From: an uncultured Pelagibacteraceae bacterium | Lineage (GTDB): Bacteria > Pseudomonadota > Alphaproteobacteria > Pelagibacterales > Pelagibacteraceae | Reading direction: 5' to 3' | Assembly: GCA_902610315.1 (NCBI GenBank) | Contig: CACLVA010000003.1 | Span: 62,001-126,000, forward strand | Length of the DNA stretch: 64,000 nt | Part shown: positions 1 through 9,097 of the stretch, piece by piece | Layout: every line of letters starts with the position of its first letter | Position numbering within the stretch: the stretch's first letter is position 1 | The notes under the pieces: generated by a model | The model's database searches: none | What the model saw: the letters and a program-made list of their open reading frames with translations, nothing else | Told to the model about the DNA's origin: nothing | Translations under genes and position numbers: made by a program

Positions 1-15
1 CATATATAAATTATC

Positions 16-1092
16 ATGGATCCTATAAAAGAAGCACTTACCTTCGACGATGTTACTTTAGCGCCACAATATTCAAAAGTCTTGCCATCTGAAGTATCAA
101 CAAGAACTATATTATCAGATCAATTAAAATTAGATATCCCGATTCTTTCATCTGCAATGGATACTGTTACAGAGTCAAAGATGGCTATAGCTTTAGCTAA
201 ACAAGGAGGAATAGGAGTTATTCATAGAAATTTAACCATATCTCAACAAATTAATGAAATAAAAAAAGTAAAGTCAAAAAGTTTTAAAGTAGGAGCTGCT
301 GTAGGAACAAACGAAAGTGAATTAAATAGAATAAAGAATATTCTAAAACATGATATTGATCTAATTGTAGTAGATACAGCTCATGGACATAGTCAAAAAG
401 TTGCAGATACAATTTTAAAAATTAGAAAAATTAAACCAAAAAAAACTACTTTATGTGCAGGCAACATAGCTACTGCAGAGGCAGCAAGATTTTTATGTAA
501 GTTAGGAGTTGATGTCATAAAAGTTGGTATTGGACCTGGTTCAATATGCACAACAAGACTAGTTGCAGGTATTGGTGTTCCACAATTGAGTGCGCTATTA
601 GATGTTAAGAAGGGACTTAACAAAAAAGTAAAAATGATTTCTGATGGTGGTATTAAATTCTCCGGGGACATTGCAAAAGCTTTAGCAGCAGGAGCTGATG
701 CAGTGATGGTTGGCTCAATGCTTGCAGGTACATCTGAGGCACCAGGAAAAATTATAAAAAAGAAAGGTAAATTATTTAAAGTTTTTAGAGGAATGGGCTC
801 TGTAGGAGCTATGAATAAAGGCTCTGCAGATAGATATTTTCAAAAAAAACAAAAAGATAAATCTAAGTATGTACCTGAGGGAGTTGAAGGTTTAATTAAA
901 TATAAAGGGGATGTAAGTAAAACTATTAACAAACTGGTAGGAGGTCTTAGATCTTCGATGGGATATTTGGGTGCTGAGCAAATAAAATATCTAAATAAAA
1001 AAGCTAAATTTGTTAAAATTACGAAAGCTGGTTTTTACGAAAGTATGGTACATAGTATAGATGAAGTAAAAAAGAATAGTGAATATTTATGA
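16..1092 (+). CDS. guaB: IMP dehydrogenase lacking CBS domains
   Basis: Converts IMP to XMP with NAD+, the first committed step of GMP synthesis, in the cytosol. The 358-aa product has the IMPDH barrel: N-terminal TFDDV, AMDTVTE near 48, GIGPGSICTT with catalytic Cys178, SDGGI near 209, the RGMGS loop near 258, and the ADRYF flap (Arg273-Tyr274). Typical bacterial IMPDH has about 485 residues because a pair of CBS domains is inserted in the barrel. Here the helix ending near Lys86 runs straight into KVGAAVG at 91, so that module is absent. GMP reductase is similar in size, but the flap, the ESMVHS C-terminal motif and the nearby guaA favour IMPDH. The stop overlaps the next start (ATGA). Confidence 0.95.
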   Translation: MDPIKEALTFDDVTLAPQYSKVLPSEVSTRTILSDQLKLDIPILSSAMDTVTESKMAIALAKQGGIGVIHRNLTISQQINEIKKVKSKSFKVGAAVGTNESELNRIKNILKHDIDLIVVDTAHGHSQKVADTILKIRKIKPKKTTLCAGNIATAEAARFLCKLGVDVIKVGIGPGSICTTRLVAGIGVPQLSALLDVKKGLNKKVKMISDGGIKFSGDIAKALAAGADAVMVGSMLAGTSEAPGKIIKKKGKLFKVFRGMGSVGAMNKGSADRYFQKKQKDKSKYVPEGVEGLIKYKGDVSKTINKLVGGLRSSMGYLGAEQIKYLNKKAKFVKITKAGFYESMVHSIDEVKKNSEYL

Positions 1093-1532
1093 AATTAATT
1101 AATAAATTTATTTTGATAATTTTAATAAGCACAAATTATTTTATTACAGTAAGCGCGGCTGAAAATTTATTTGAAAAAGCAAAAAAAAAATTTGAAAAAA
1201 AAGATTATGAAAAGTCGAAGTTTTTATTTCAAAGAAATATTGTATTTAATCCAAAAAATGCTGAATCTTACCTTTATTTAGCAAAAATATTTAACACAGA
1301 GGAAAATCAAGAAGAGGAAGAAAAAAATTTAGACACCACTCTTCTTTTAGAGCCAAATAATGAAGAAGCAATTTATATGCTGATTAATATTCAATTAGAT
1401 AGATCTAATTTTGAAAAAGCAAATACATTGATGAACAGATTCACAACCATTTGCAAAAAAATGTGTAATAAAAAAACAGAAATAAGCAAGTCTCTTCAAG
1501 ATTTTGAAGCAAATAATGAAAAGACTAACTAA
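1089..1532 (+). CDS. small secreted TPR-repeat protein
   Basis: A 147-aa protein with a hydrophobic N-terminal segment (about residues 5-23, ending near VSAAE) that looks like a signal peptide, so it is probably periplasmic. The rest is made of two to three degenerate TPR helical pairs ([32 protein letters not shown]), a protein-protein interaction scaffold. It overlaps guaB by 4 nt and guaA by 17 nt, so it is cotranscribed with the GMP-synthesis genes. I see no enzymatic motif and its partner is unknown. A link to purine metabolism is not implied by the fold. Confidence 0.7.
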   Translation: MKLINKFILIILISTNYFITVSAAENLFEKAKKKFEKKDYEKSKFLFQRNIVFNPKNAESYLYLAKIFNTEENQEEEEKNLDTTLLLEPNNEEAIYMLINIQLDRSNFEKANTLMNRFTTICKKMCNKKTEISKSLQDFEANNEKTN

Positions 1533-3075
1533 GCTAAAAAAAATTCTGATAATTGATTTTGGTTCACAATTTACTCAATTAATTGCAAGAAGAATAAGAG
1601 AACTTGGAGTATTTTCAGAAATTATAAGTCATAAGAATGTAAAAAATATAGATCAAAATGAATTATTTGGCCTGATTCTTTCTGGCGGTCCATTAAATGT
1701 TTACCAAAATAAGAAAATAAAATTAAATAAAAATATTTTTACATTTGATTGTCCAATATTAGGTATTTGTTTTGGTCATCAAATGATATCCAAATTTTAT
1801 GGAGGTCGCGTAAAAAGTTCTAGAATAAGAGAATTTGGTTTAGCAAAGATTAAAAAAACAAAAAATTCTATTTTAATAAAGAATTTTTTTGATAAAAAAA
1901 ATCTGAATAATGTTTGGATGAGCCATGCTGATCATGTAACAAAAATCCCAAAAAATTTTAAAAAAATTGCCTCAACAAAAGATTCTAAATATACAATTAT
2001 TGAAAATTCTAAATTAAAAAGATTTGGTGTTCAGTTTCATCCAGAGGTAACTCATACAACAAAGGGAAAAATATTGCTTAAAAATTTTGTTTTTAAAATT
2101 TGTAAAGCAAAAAGAAATTGGTCTTCAAAACATCAAAAAAATAATCTAATAAAAAAAGTTAAAAATCAGGTTGGAAAAAATAAAGTTATATGCGCTTTGT
2201 CCGGAGGAGTTGATAGCAGTGTTGTAGCACAACTACTAAATAAGTCTGTTGGTAAACAATTAAAATGTATTTTCGTAAATACAGGCCTTTTAAGAAAAAA
2301 TGAGGAAAGTCAAGTAGTTGATACTTTTAAGAAAAAACTCAAAATTGATTTAATATATGTAAATGCAGAAAAACTATTTTTAAGTAAACTGAGAAATGTT
2401 GAAGATCCAGAAAAGAAAAGAAAAATTATTGGTAATTTATTTATTAAAATATTTGAAAAATACGCTAAAAAAATAAAAAATGTTAAATTTTTAGCTCAGG
2501 GAACTTTATATCCGGATTTGATTGAAAGCAAATCTGTAACTGGTTCACAAACTTCAAAAATTAAGTCACATCACAATGTTGGGGGTTTACCAAAAAAAAT
2601 GAAATTAAAGTTAGTTGAACCCTTAAGACTTTTGTTTAAAGATGAAGTTAGAAAATTAGGATTAGAACTTAAACTTTCTAAACAAATAATTTCACGCCAT
2701 CCTTTTCCTGGACCAGGTCTAGCAATCCGGATGCCAGGACAAATAACAAAAGAAAAAATTAAGATTTTAAAAGAAGCTGATCATTATTTTATAAATGAGT
2801 TAAAAAAAGAAAATTTATACAATAAAATTTGGCAGGCCTACGCTGCATTATTGCCAGTAAAAACTGTTGGTGTTATGGGTGATAATAGAACATATGATTA
2901 TATTTGTCTTTTAAGAGCTATAACCTCCTCAGATGGAATGACCGCAGACTACTTTGATTTTTCAAAAAAGTTTATGCAAAATGTATCAAATAAAATTATC
3001 AATAATATTAAAGGTATAAATAGGGTTGTTTACGATGTAACCTCAAAACCTCCAAGCACAATTGAATTAGAGTAA
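1516..3075 (+). CDS. guaA: GMP synthase (glutamine-hydrolysing)
   Basis: Amidates XMP to GMP using glutamine and ATP. Class I amidotransferase domain first: LGICFGHQ with nucleophile Cys85, then FHPEVTH giving His175 and Glu177. The ATP-pyrophosphatase domain follows with the P-loop SGGVDSS at about 229-235. The C-terminal dimerisation domain has the [11 protein letters not shown] motif and ends in [10 protein letters not shown] chose the ATG at 1516 (519 aa, close to the 525 of E. coli); an in-frame TTG at 1504 would add only four residues. The start lies inside the end of the TPR gene, so translation is probably coupled. Confidence 0.96.
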   Translation: MKRLTKLKKILIIDFGSQFTQLIARRIRELGVFSEIISHKNVKNIDQNELFGLILSGGPLNVYQNKKIKLNKNIFTFDCPILGICFGHQMISKFYGGRVKSSRIREFGLAKIKKTKNSILIKNFFDKKNLNNVWMSHADHVTKIPKNFKKIASTKDSKYTIIENSKLKRFGVQFHPEVTHTTKGKILLKNFVFKICKAKRNWSSKHQKNNLIKKVKNQVGKNKVICALSGGVDSSVVAQLLNKSVGKQLKCIFVNTGLLRKNEESQVVDTFKKKLKIDLIYVNAEKLFLSKLRNVEDPEKKRKIIGNLFIKIFEKYAKKIKNVKFLAQGTLYPDLIESKSVTGSQTSKIKSHHNVGGLPKKMKLKLVEPLRLLFKDEVRKLGLELKLSKQIISRHPFPGPGLAIRMPGQITKEKIKILKEADHYFINELKKENLYNKIWQAYAALLPVKTVGVMGDNRTYDYICLLRAITSSDGMTADYFDFSKKFMQNVSNKIINNIKGINRVVYDVTSKPPSTIELE

Positions 3076-3077
3076 TA

Positions 3078-3953
3078 GTGAATTTTATAAATAAAATACC
3101 TGGTCCCTTTTTAGTATTTTTAGGTGCATGTAGTCTTAGTTTTGGAGGACTAATTGTAAAGTCATTTGAAGGTGCAACGCTTTGGCAAATTTTATTTTGG
3201 AGATCTTTATTTTTTATACTTATTGTAACTATATTTTTACTTTTAACTTACAAAACAAAAGTTTTACTTGCTTTTAAACAATCAGGCTTACCCGGTTTAA
3301 TTGGTGGCATTGTTTTATCATCTGGATTTTGTGGATATGTATTTGCTATGTATAACACTACTGTTGCAAATACAAATTTCATAATTCAAACTCAAATTTT
3401 ATTTTTAGCGATATTTGGTTATATTTTTCTAAAAGAGAAAATTTCTAAAATAACTCTAATTTCAATATTTCTAGCAATAACAGGTGTAATTTTAATGATT
3501 GGATCTTCGCTATCGCCAGGTCAGATGACAGGTAATCTTGCTGCTTTTATAATGCCAATATCTTTTGCTATTCTAATTTTAATCATTCGTAAATATCCAC
3601 ATGTAGACATGATACCGTTACAATTAATAGCAGGTATTGTTGCAATGATTGTTGGTTATTTAATAGCAGGCAAAATTAATATTTCATATCATGATATTTT
3701 CTTAGGCTTTTTAGCAGGTTTTTTTCAATTAGGTTTTGGTTTCATATTTATCACTATAGGTGCAAGAAACACCCCTTCTGCAATAGTAGGAATAATCATG
3801 ATTACTGAGGCTGTTTTAGGTCCATTATGGGCATGGATGTTTGCTAACGAAAATCCTCCAATGACTGTTTTAATAGGAGGAAGTGTAATTATTTTTGCAG
3901 TTTTGTTACAATTTTTATTAGTAAAAAAAAAGGACAATTCACAAGTAGTTTAA
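3078..3953 (+). CDS. EamA/DMT-family membrane transporter
   Basis: A 291-aa integral membrane protein with about ten hydrophobic segments arranged as two five-helix EamA repeats, as in the drug/metabolite transporter superfamily (10 TM). The second-repeat signature with Glu before a helix (IMITEAVLGPLWAW) is typical. It begins with GTG two nt after the guaA stop, so it is probably cotranscribed. Family members export or import amino acids, nucleobases and other metabolites, and the substrate cannot be read from sequence. It is one of three DMT permeases in this window. Confidence 0.85.
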   Translation: MNFINKIPGPFLVFLGACSLSFGGLIVKSFEGATLWQILFWRSLFFILIVTIFLLLTYKTKVLLAFKQSGLPGLIGGIVLSSGFCGYVFAMYNTTVANTNFIIQTQILFLAIFGYIFLKEKISKITLISIFLAITGVILMIGSSLSPGQMTGNLAAFIMPISFAILILIIRKYPHVDMIPLQLIAGIVAMIVGYLIAGKINISYHDIFLGFLAGFFQLGFGFIFITIGARNTPSAIVGIIMITEAVLGPLWAWMFANENPPMTVLIGGSVIIFAVLLQFLLVKKKDNSQVV

Positions 3954-3990
3954 AAATTGACTTTCTAAAAATAAATTCTAAGCTTAAATT

Positions 3991-4485
3991 ATGGTAAAAG
4001 TTGTTGATAATCTCTTAAGCCCTGAAGAATTTAAAAAATTAAATGATGTGTTAATGGGTCCCGAATTTCCGTGGTATTTCTTGCCAAGCAAAGTCCACTC
4101 TGGTGACGGAAATTTTCAGTTTTGCCACAATTTTATATTATCTGGCAAAATAGTATCTAAATTTGTAACTATTTTGGATCCTTTTTTAACTAAATTAAAC
4201 ATGAAAAAAGTAATTAGAATTAAAGCTAATAAAACATTTAAAAAAAAAGAGAATATTGAGTCTGCAATGCATACTGATGTGACCAGAAAAGATGATGAAA
4301 AATTTAAGACTGCGGTTTTTTATTGTAATTCTAACAATGGTTCTACTATGTTTGAAAATGGTAAAAAAGTTGAAAGTAAAGCGAACAGAGCAGTAGTATT
4401 TGATGGCAGAACTTTACATTGCGGAGTAGATTGCACAGATTCGCTTAGAAGGGTTGTAATAAACTTTAATTATATAGATGAGTAG
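3991..4485 (+). CDS. small 2OG-Fe(II) oxygenase-like protein
   Basis: A 164-aa protein carrying the iron-binding facial triad pattern His94-x-Asp96 (MHTD) and His143 (TLHCG), followed by Arg153/Arg154 as the likely 2-oxoglutarate ligand. Spacing and size fit a minimal double-stranded beta-helix dioxygenase of the prolyl-hydroxylase/PhyH-like kind, common in marine bacteria and cyanophages. The product would hydroxylate a protein or small molecule with O2 and 2-oxoglutarate, and the substrate is unknown. It sits alone, 37 nt after the DMT gene and upstream of the glycine riboswitch. The fold assignment is an inference from the motif order. Confidence 0.7.
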   Translation: MVKVVDNLLSPEEFKKLNDVLMGPEFPWYFLPSKVHSGDGNFQFCHNFILSGKIVSKFVTILDPFLTKLNMKKVIRIKANKTFKKKENIESAMHTDVTRKDDEKFKTAVFYCNSNNGSTMFENGKKVESKANRAVVFDGRTLHCGVDCTDSLRRVVINFNYIDE

Positions 4486-4569
4486 AATCTGTTGTAATTA
4501 ACTTTACCTCTAAAAACCTTATTTACTTAGATTTATGATATATTTTTTATCTATCTTTTTGTTTATTTA

Positions 4570-4575
4570 TATGAT
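4570..4575 (+). promoter_or_regulatory. possible -10 element for the gcv transcript
   Basis: TATGAT lies so that initiation 7-8 nt downstream would start the RNA at about 4582, just before the first riboswitch helix at 4587. I see no good -35 hexamer at standard spacing, and -10-like words are frequent in such AT-rich DNA, so support is mostly positional. Confidence 0.3.
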
Positions 4576-4586
4576 ATTAATTCTCA

Positions 4587-4726
4587 TACGGGAGAGACTA
4601 CGTATTTGTAGCGCCGAAGGAGCAACCACCCCGGAAACTCTCAGGCAAAAGGACCGTACATATTAACTCTGGAAAGAGATAAATTCTCGCCGAAGGAGCC
4701 AAAATCTCTCAGGCACACCGACAGAG
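4587..4726 (+). ncRNA. tandem glycine riboswitch (two aptamers)
   Basis: Two consecutive glycine aptamers. Aptamer 1 spans 4587-4658 and is closed by a 5-bp P1 (TACGG 4587-4591 with CCGTA 4654-4658). It contains the conserved GCCGAAGGAGCAA core and CTCTCAGGCAAAAGGACCG. Aptamer 2 spans 4667-4726, closed by CTCTG 4667-4671 with CAGAG 4722-4726, with the core GCCGAAGGAGCC and CTCTCAGGCA. It lies directly upstream of gcvT, the classic target of this class, and glycine riboswitches on gcvT are known in SAR11. Ligand binding would stabilise the P1 of aptamer 2, the strand that can otherwise mask the gcvT start. Confidence 0.95.
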
Positions 4727-4748
4727 GGGGTTTAGAAGAGTTAATATG
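4659..4748 (+). promoter_or_regulatory. 12-nt start-codon-masking pair of the glycine riboswitch
   Basis: CATATTAACTCT (4659-4670) is the exact reverse complement of AGAGTTAATATG (4737-4748), which holds the weak Shine-Dalgarno stretch and the gcvT AUG. The first strand is the inter-aptamer linker plus the 5' side of P1 in aptamer 2, so masking and ligand-bound P1 are mutually exclusive. The pairing is seen directly. The inferred outcome is translation ON when glycine is bound. Confidence 0.75.
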
Positions 4749-5849
4749 AATGTAAAAAAAACTGCACTGTACGAATTACACAAAAAGCATAAAGCTAAGT
4801 TCGTTGAGTTTGCTGGTTATAGTATGCCAATTCAATACTCCGAGGGAATTGTAAAAGAGCATAATATTACAAGAAATAAGTCTGGAATTTTTGATGTTTC
4901 GCATATGGGTCAGTTATTCATTAAATACAGTGATGACATAACAGATAAGCTCCAAGAAATTTTACCGACTGACCTGAAGAATTTAAAAATTAATCAAAGC
5001 AAGTATTCGTTTTTAATGAAAGAGAATGGGGGGATATATGATGATCTTATTATCACCAGGATGAAAGATCAGTACATGATTATTTTAAATGCTGCATGCA
5101 AACAAAACGATCTCCAGATTATTAAAAATAAATTGAATAATCAAAATTTGGATATGAACAATGATTTATCTCTTATAGCGATACAAGGTCCAGATTCTAA
5201 AATAATTCTAGAATATGTAGTTTCAAATGTATCAAAATTAAAATTTATGAATGGAGGAAACTTTTCTTTTGCAAATAATGAAATCTTTATAACAAGATCT
5301 GGATATACAGGTGAAGATGGCTTTGAAATATCATTACCTAATAAAGTTGCAATCTCTTTTGTAGAAGAATTAATTTTAAAAGGATCAACTTTAATCGGTT
5401 TAGGTGCAAGAGATACTTTAAGATTAGAGGCAGGTTTATGCTTGTATGGTCATGACATAAATGAAAATACCAGTCCAGTTGAAGCAAATTTAAAATGGGC
5501 TATTTCAAAAAATAGAATTAATGATAATTTTACAGGGTCACAAAAAATAAAAAAACAAATTGAAGAAGGTGTATCAAAATTAAGAGTTGGCATTAAACCA
5601 GAGACTAGAGTTATAGCAAGAGAGTCAACAAAAATTTTTGATGAAAAAGATAACGAGATTGGAAAAGTCACTAGTGGCACATTTGGACCAAGCGTTAATG
5701 CGTCTATCGCGATGGGTTATATTTCAAATTCTCATTCTAAAACAGATACAAAAATTTTCTTAGAAGTAAGAGGAAAAAAAGTACCTGCCAATGTTTGTGA
5801 TTTACCGTTTTATAAAAAAAGCTATGTGAAAGGAGAAGCTAATGTCTAA
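4746..5849 (+). CDS. gcvT: glycine cleavage system T protein (aminomethyltransferase)
   Basis: Transfers the aminomethyl carbon from the lipoyl arm of GcvH to tetrahydrofolate, giving 5,10-methylene-THF and ammonia. The 367 aa match the family length. Visible motifs include FDVSHMGQ near 47, the TGEDGFEI stretch, [20 protein letters not shown] (folate-site region) and a C-terminal barrel with VTSGTFGPS. First gene of gcvT-gcvH-gcvP; its stop overlaps gcvH by 8 nt. Translation is probably controlled by the tandem glycine riboswitch directly upstream. In SAR11 this pathway balances glycine use against one-carbon supply. Confidence 0.96.
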   Translation: MNVKKTALYELHKKHKAKFVEFAGYSMPIQYSEGIVKEHNITRNKSGIFDVSHMGQLFIKYSDDITDKLQEILPTDLKNLKINQSKYSFLMKENGGIYDDLIITRMKDQYMIILNAACKQNDLQIIKNKLNNQNLDMNNDLSLIAIQGPDSKIILEYVVSNVSKLKFMNGGNFSFANNEIFITRSGYTGEDGFEISLPNKVAISFVEELILKGSTLIGLGARDTLRLEAGLCLYGHDINENTSPVEANLKWAISKNRINDNFTGSQKIKKQIEEGVSKLRVGIKPETRVIARESTKIFDEKDNEIGKVTSGTFGPSVNASIAMGYISNSHSKTDTKIFLEVRGKKVPANVCDLPFYKKSYVKGEANV

Positions 5850-6222
5850 TACAAAATTTTCAAAAGAACATGAGTGGATTACACTAGACGGTGAGGTTGG
5901 AACTATTGGAATTACAAAACATGCAACTGAAATGTTAGGTGACATAGTTTTTGCTGAATTACCTGAGAAAGGATCTAATGTTGAAAAAGATGGAACTGCA
6001 GGGGTGGTAGAGTCAACAAAAGCCGCTAGCGACGTATATACTCCAGTAAGTGGTGAGGTTGTAGAAATTAATCAATCAATTGTTGATGATCCTTCAAAAA
6101 TTAATGCTGACCCAGAGGGTGGAGCATGGTTTTTTAAATTAAAGTTAAAAGATAAATCAGAACTCGATACTCTTATGAATAAAGACGAGTACGATAAATT
6201 TGCAAAGGAGACATCAGCATAA
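5842..6222 (+). CDS. gcvH: glycine cleavage system H protein
   Basis: Lipoyl carrier of the glycine cleavage complex, shuttling the aminomethyl intermediate from GcvP to GcvT and electrons to the L protein. The 126-aa product has the single lipoyl domain with the modified lysine Lys60 in [10 protein letters not shown], preceded by HEWI near the start and followed by [12 protein letters not shown]. Overlaps gcvT by 8 nt and gcvP by one base (TAATG), implying coupled translation of a stoichiometric complex. The L protein (lipoamide dehydrogenase) is not in this window. Confidence 0.97.
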   Translation: MSNTKFSKEHEWITLDGEVGTIGITKHATEMLGDIVFAELPEKGSNVEKDGTAGVVESTKAASDVYTPVSGEVVEINQSIVDDPSKINADPEGGAWFFKLKLKDKSELDTLMNKDEYDKFAKETSA

Positions 6223-9092
6223 TGTTACCAAATTCAGAAAAAGATTTTTTAAAGAGACACATTGGACCTTCTAAAGAAGATCAATCAAAAATGTTAAAAG
6301 AATTAAATTATCAATCACTAGATGATTTAATTGACAGCACAGTACCAGAAAAAATAAAGTTTAAAGGTGAATTAAATATTGGTGAGTCAAATTCAGAATA
6401 TGAAGCTTTAAGAAAACTAAGAACAATTTCAAAAAAAAATCAAGTTTATTCTAATTTTATTGGAATGGGTTATTACGGAACGTATACACCTTATGTAATT
6501 TTGAGAAATATATTAGAAAATCCAGGTTGGTATACCTCATATACGCCTTATCAGCCGGAAGTAGCTCAAGGAAGACTTGAGATGTTATTAAATTTTCAAC
6601 AAATGATAGTTGACTTTACAGGAATGGATATCGCTAATGCTTCTTTATTAGATGAGGGTACAGCTGCTGCGGAGGCTATGGGCCTAAGTCACAGATTAAA
6701 CAAAAAAGATAGTAATTTAGTTTTTGTATCTGAGGATTGCCATCCTCAAACAATAAATGTAATTCAAACTAGAGCTGAACCAATGGGTTTAAAAGTATTG
6801 ATTGGTAAAGAAGATGAGGTTTTAGACCAATTAAAGGAAGATTTAGTTTGTGGAATTTTACAATATCCAGGTACTTTAGGAGATATTAAAGACCCAAGTG
6901 AAGCAATTAGCAAAATTCATAAAAAGAATGGCAAGGCTGTATTAGCTTGTGATTTGTTAGCATTAGCAAAATTAAAAACGCCCAGAGAACTTGGTGCTGA
7001 TATAGCAGTCGGAAGCTCACAAAGATTTGGTATTCCAATGGGATATGGAGGCCCACACGCAGCTTTTTTTGCAACAAAAGATGAATACAAAAGATCAATG
7101 CCGGGAAGAATTGTCGGTGTGTCAGTTGATAGACATGGTAATAAGGCATATAGATTGTCCTTACAAACTAGAGAGCAACATATCAGAAGAGACAAGGCGA
7201 CAAGCAACATTTGTACTGCCCAAGCTTTATTAGCAATTGTATCAGCAGCATATTCCATTTATCACGGCCCAGATGGAATTAAGAATATTTCTGAAAGAGT
7301 ATCACAATTAGCAAAAAGTTTTGCAGATAAAATAAAACAGTCTGGATATGAACTTTATTCCAATTATTTTTTTGATACTGTTACAATTATTACTAAAGAA
7401 AAAACTGATCAAATTTATAAAAATGCTTTAAATCAAAAAGTCAATATACGTAAAGTAAATTCTGATATGCTTGCTGTTTCTTTTGATGAAAGAAAGAATG
7501 TTTATAGAGTAAATCAACTGTTAAAAATTTTTAACGCAGCAGAATCAATCAAAAAAGAAGATCCCTCAGTAAGTTTACCTAATCTTCCAAAAAACTTATT
7601 GAGAACCTCAAAATATTTAGAACATCCAGTTTTCAACTCATACCATTCTGAAACTGAAATGTTGAGATATTTAAAAAGATTAGAAGATAAGGATATAGCA
7701 TTGAATAGAACAATGATTGCACTTGGTTCATGTACAATGAAGCTAAATGCTGCCGCAGAGATGATCCCAATTTCATGGAAAGAGTTTGCAGAACCTCATC
7801 CATTTGTCCCAATTGAACAAATGGAAGGATTCAGAGATCTATTTACTGATCTAAAAAATTGGTTGCGTTCCATAACTGGTTTTTCGGGCGTTTCTCTTCA
7901 ACCTAATGCAGGTGCTCAAGGTGAATATGCAGGATTAATGGTTATTCGAAAGTATCATTTAGATAGAGATGAGGCCAATCGGAACATATGTTTAATTCCA
8001 AGTTCAGCACATGGTACTAATCCAGCAAGCGCACAAATGGCTGGAATGAAAGTTGTTGTTGTTAATTGTGATAAAGAGGGAAATGTTGATTTTGATGACT
8101 TAAAGAAAAAAGCAGAGCAACATTCTGAAAACCTCGGGGCATTAATGGTAACTTACCCCTCAACTCATGGAGTGTTCGAAGAAAAAATATCAGATATTTG
8201 TGAGTTAGTTCATAAACATGGCGGTCAGGTTTATATGGATGGCGCAAATCTAAATGCATTAGTAGGAATTGCTAAACCAGGAAATTTTGGTCCAGACGTT
8301 TGTCATATTAACTTACATAAAACGTTTTGTATTCCTCATGGTGGAGGAGGACCTGGAATGGGACCCATTGCTTGTAAAAGACATTTACAAGTCTACTTGC
8401 CCAATCACCCAGTAATAAAAGATTGTGGACCAACATCTGGAATTGGAGCAGTTTCCGCAGCCCCTTGGGGAAGTTCAAGCATTTTATCAATTTCTTGGAT
8501 GTATATTAAAATGATGGGATCAGCAGGATTAAAGCTTGCTACTCAAGTTGCGATATTGAATGCAAATTATATAGCTCATAGATTAAAAGATCACTTTCCG
8601 ATTTTGTACAAAGGGTCAAATGGCAATGTGGCACACGAATGTATTATTGATATTAGAAATATTAAATCAGAAACAGGAATAACAGAGGAAGATATTGCGA
8701 AAAGATTAATTGATTATGGTTTTCATGCACCAACTATGTCTTGGCCTGTCGCTGGTACTATGATGATAGAACCAACCGAGAGTGAAAATTTGAGAGAGAT
8801 AAATAGATTCTGTGATACGCTTATTAAGATCAAATCCGAAATTGACAATATAAAATCTGGTAAATTTGATAAAATAGATAATCCTATAAAGAATGCACCT
8901 CACACAGATTTAGAGCTTTCATCTGATGAATGGAACCATAAATACACACGTGAAGAGGCAGCTTATCCGTCTAAATTTTTGAAAAGTAATAAATTTTGGC
9001 CACCAGTTGCTAGAGTAGATAACGTGTATGGAGATAAAAATATATTCTGTACTTGTCCAAGTATGGATGAATTTAAAGAAGACGCAGCTTAA
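6222..9092 (+). CDS. gcvP: glycine dehydrogenase (decarboxylating), P protein
   Basis: PLP enzyme that decarboxylates glycine and loads the aminomethyl group onto lipoyl-GcvH. At 956 aa it is the single-chain form, with both homologous halves fused rather than split into gcvPA/gcvPB. The PLP lysine is Lys700 in NLHKTFCIPHGGGGPGMGP, and the N-terminal half has the family start KRHIGPS. It shares one base with gcvH and is followed after 5 nt by the flavoprotein gene at 9098, so the riboswitch-controlled transcript may continue further. Confidence 0.97.
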   Translation: MLPNSEKDFLKRHIGPSKEDQSKMLKELNYQSLDDLIDSTVPEKIKFKGELNIGESNSEYEALRKLRTISKKNQVYSNFIGMGYYGTYTPYVILRNILENPGWYTSYTPYQPEVAQGRLEMLLNFQQMIVDFTGMDIANASLLDEGTAAAEAMGLSHRLNKKDSNLVFVSEDCHPQTINVIQTRAEPMGLKVLIGKEDEVLDQLKEDLVCGILQYPGTLGDIKDPSEAISKIHKKNGKAVLACDLLALAKLKTPRELGADIAVGSSQRFGIPMGYGGPHAAFFATKDEYKRSMPGRIVGVSVDRHGNKAYRLSLQTREQHIRRDKATSNICTAQALLAIVSAAYSIYHGPDGIKNISERVSQLAKSFADKIKQSGYELYSNYFFDTVTIITKEKTDQIYKNALNQKVNIRKVNSDMLAVSFDERKNVYRVNQLLKIFNAAESIKKEDPSVSLPNLPKNLLRTSKYLEHPVFNSYHSETEMLRYLKRLEDKDIALNRTMIALGSCTMKLNAAAEMIPISWKEFAEPHPFVPIEQMEGFRDLFTDLKNWLRSITGFSGVSLQPNAGAQGEYAGLMVIRKYHLDRDEANRNICLIPSSAHGTNPASAQMAGMKVVVVNCDKEGNVDFDDLKKKAEQHSENLGALMVTYPSTHGVFEEKISDICELVHKHGGQVYMDGANLNALVGIAKPGNFGPDVCHINLHKTFCIPHGGGGPGMGPIACKRHLQVYLPNHPVIKDCGPTSGIGAVSAAPWGSSSILSISWMYIKMMGSAGLKLATQVAILNANYIAHRLKDHFPILYKGSNGNVAHECIIDIRNIKSETGITEEDIAKRLIDYGFHAPTMSWPVAGTMMIEPTESENLREINRFCDTLIKIKSEIDNIKSGKFDKIDNPIKNAPHTDLELSSDEWNHKYTREEAAYPSKFLKSNKFWPPVARVDNVYGDKNIFCTCPSMDEFKEDAA

Positions 9093-9097
9093 AATTA

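Noticed and set aside
16-1092. GMP reductase (GuaC) instead of IMP dehydrogenase
   Set aside because: Size fits GuaC, but the RGMGS loop, the DRYF flap, the ESMVHS C-terminus and linkage with guaA are IMPDH traits.
6917-7258. Minus-strand frames inside gcvP and similar long frames inside other genes
   Set aside because: They lie fully antisense to well-conserved genes, have no recognisable family, and follow from codon bias in AT-rich DNA.
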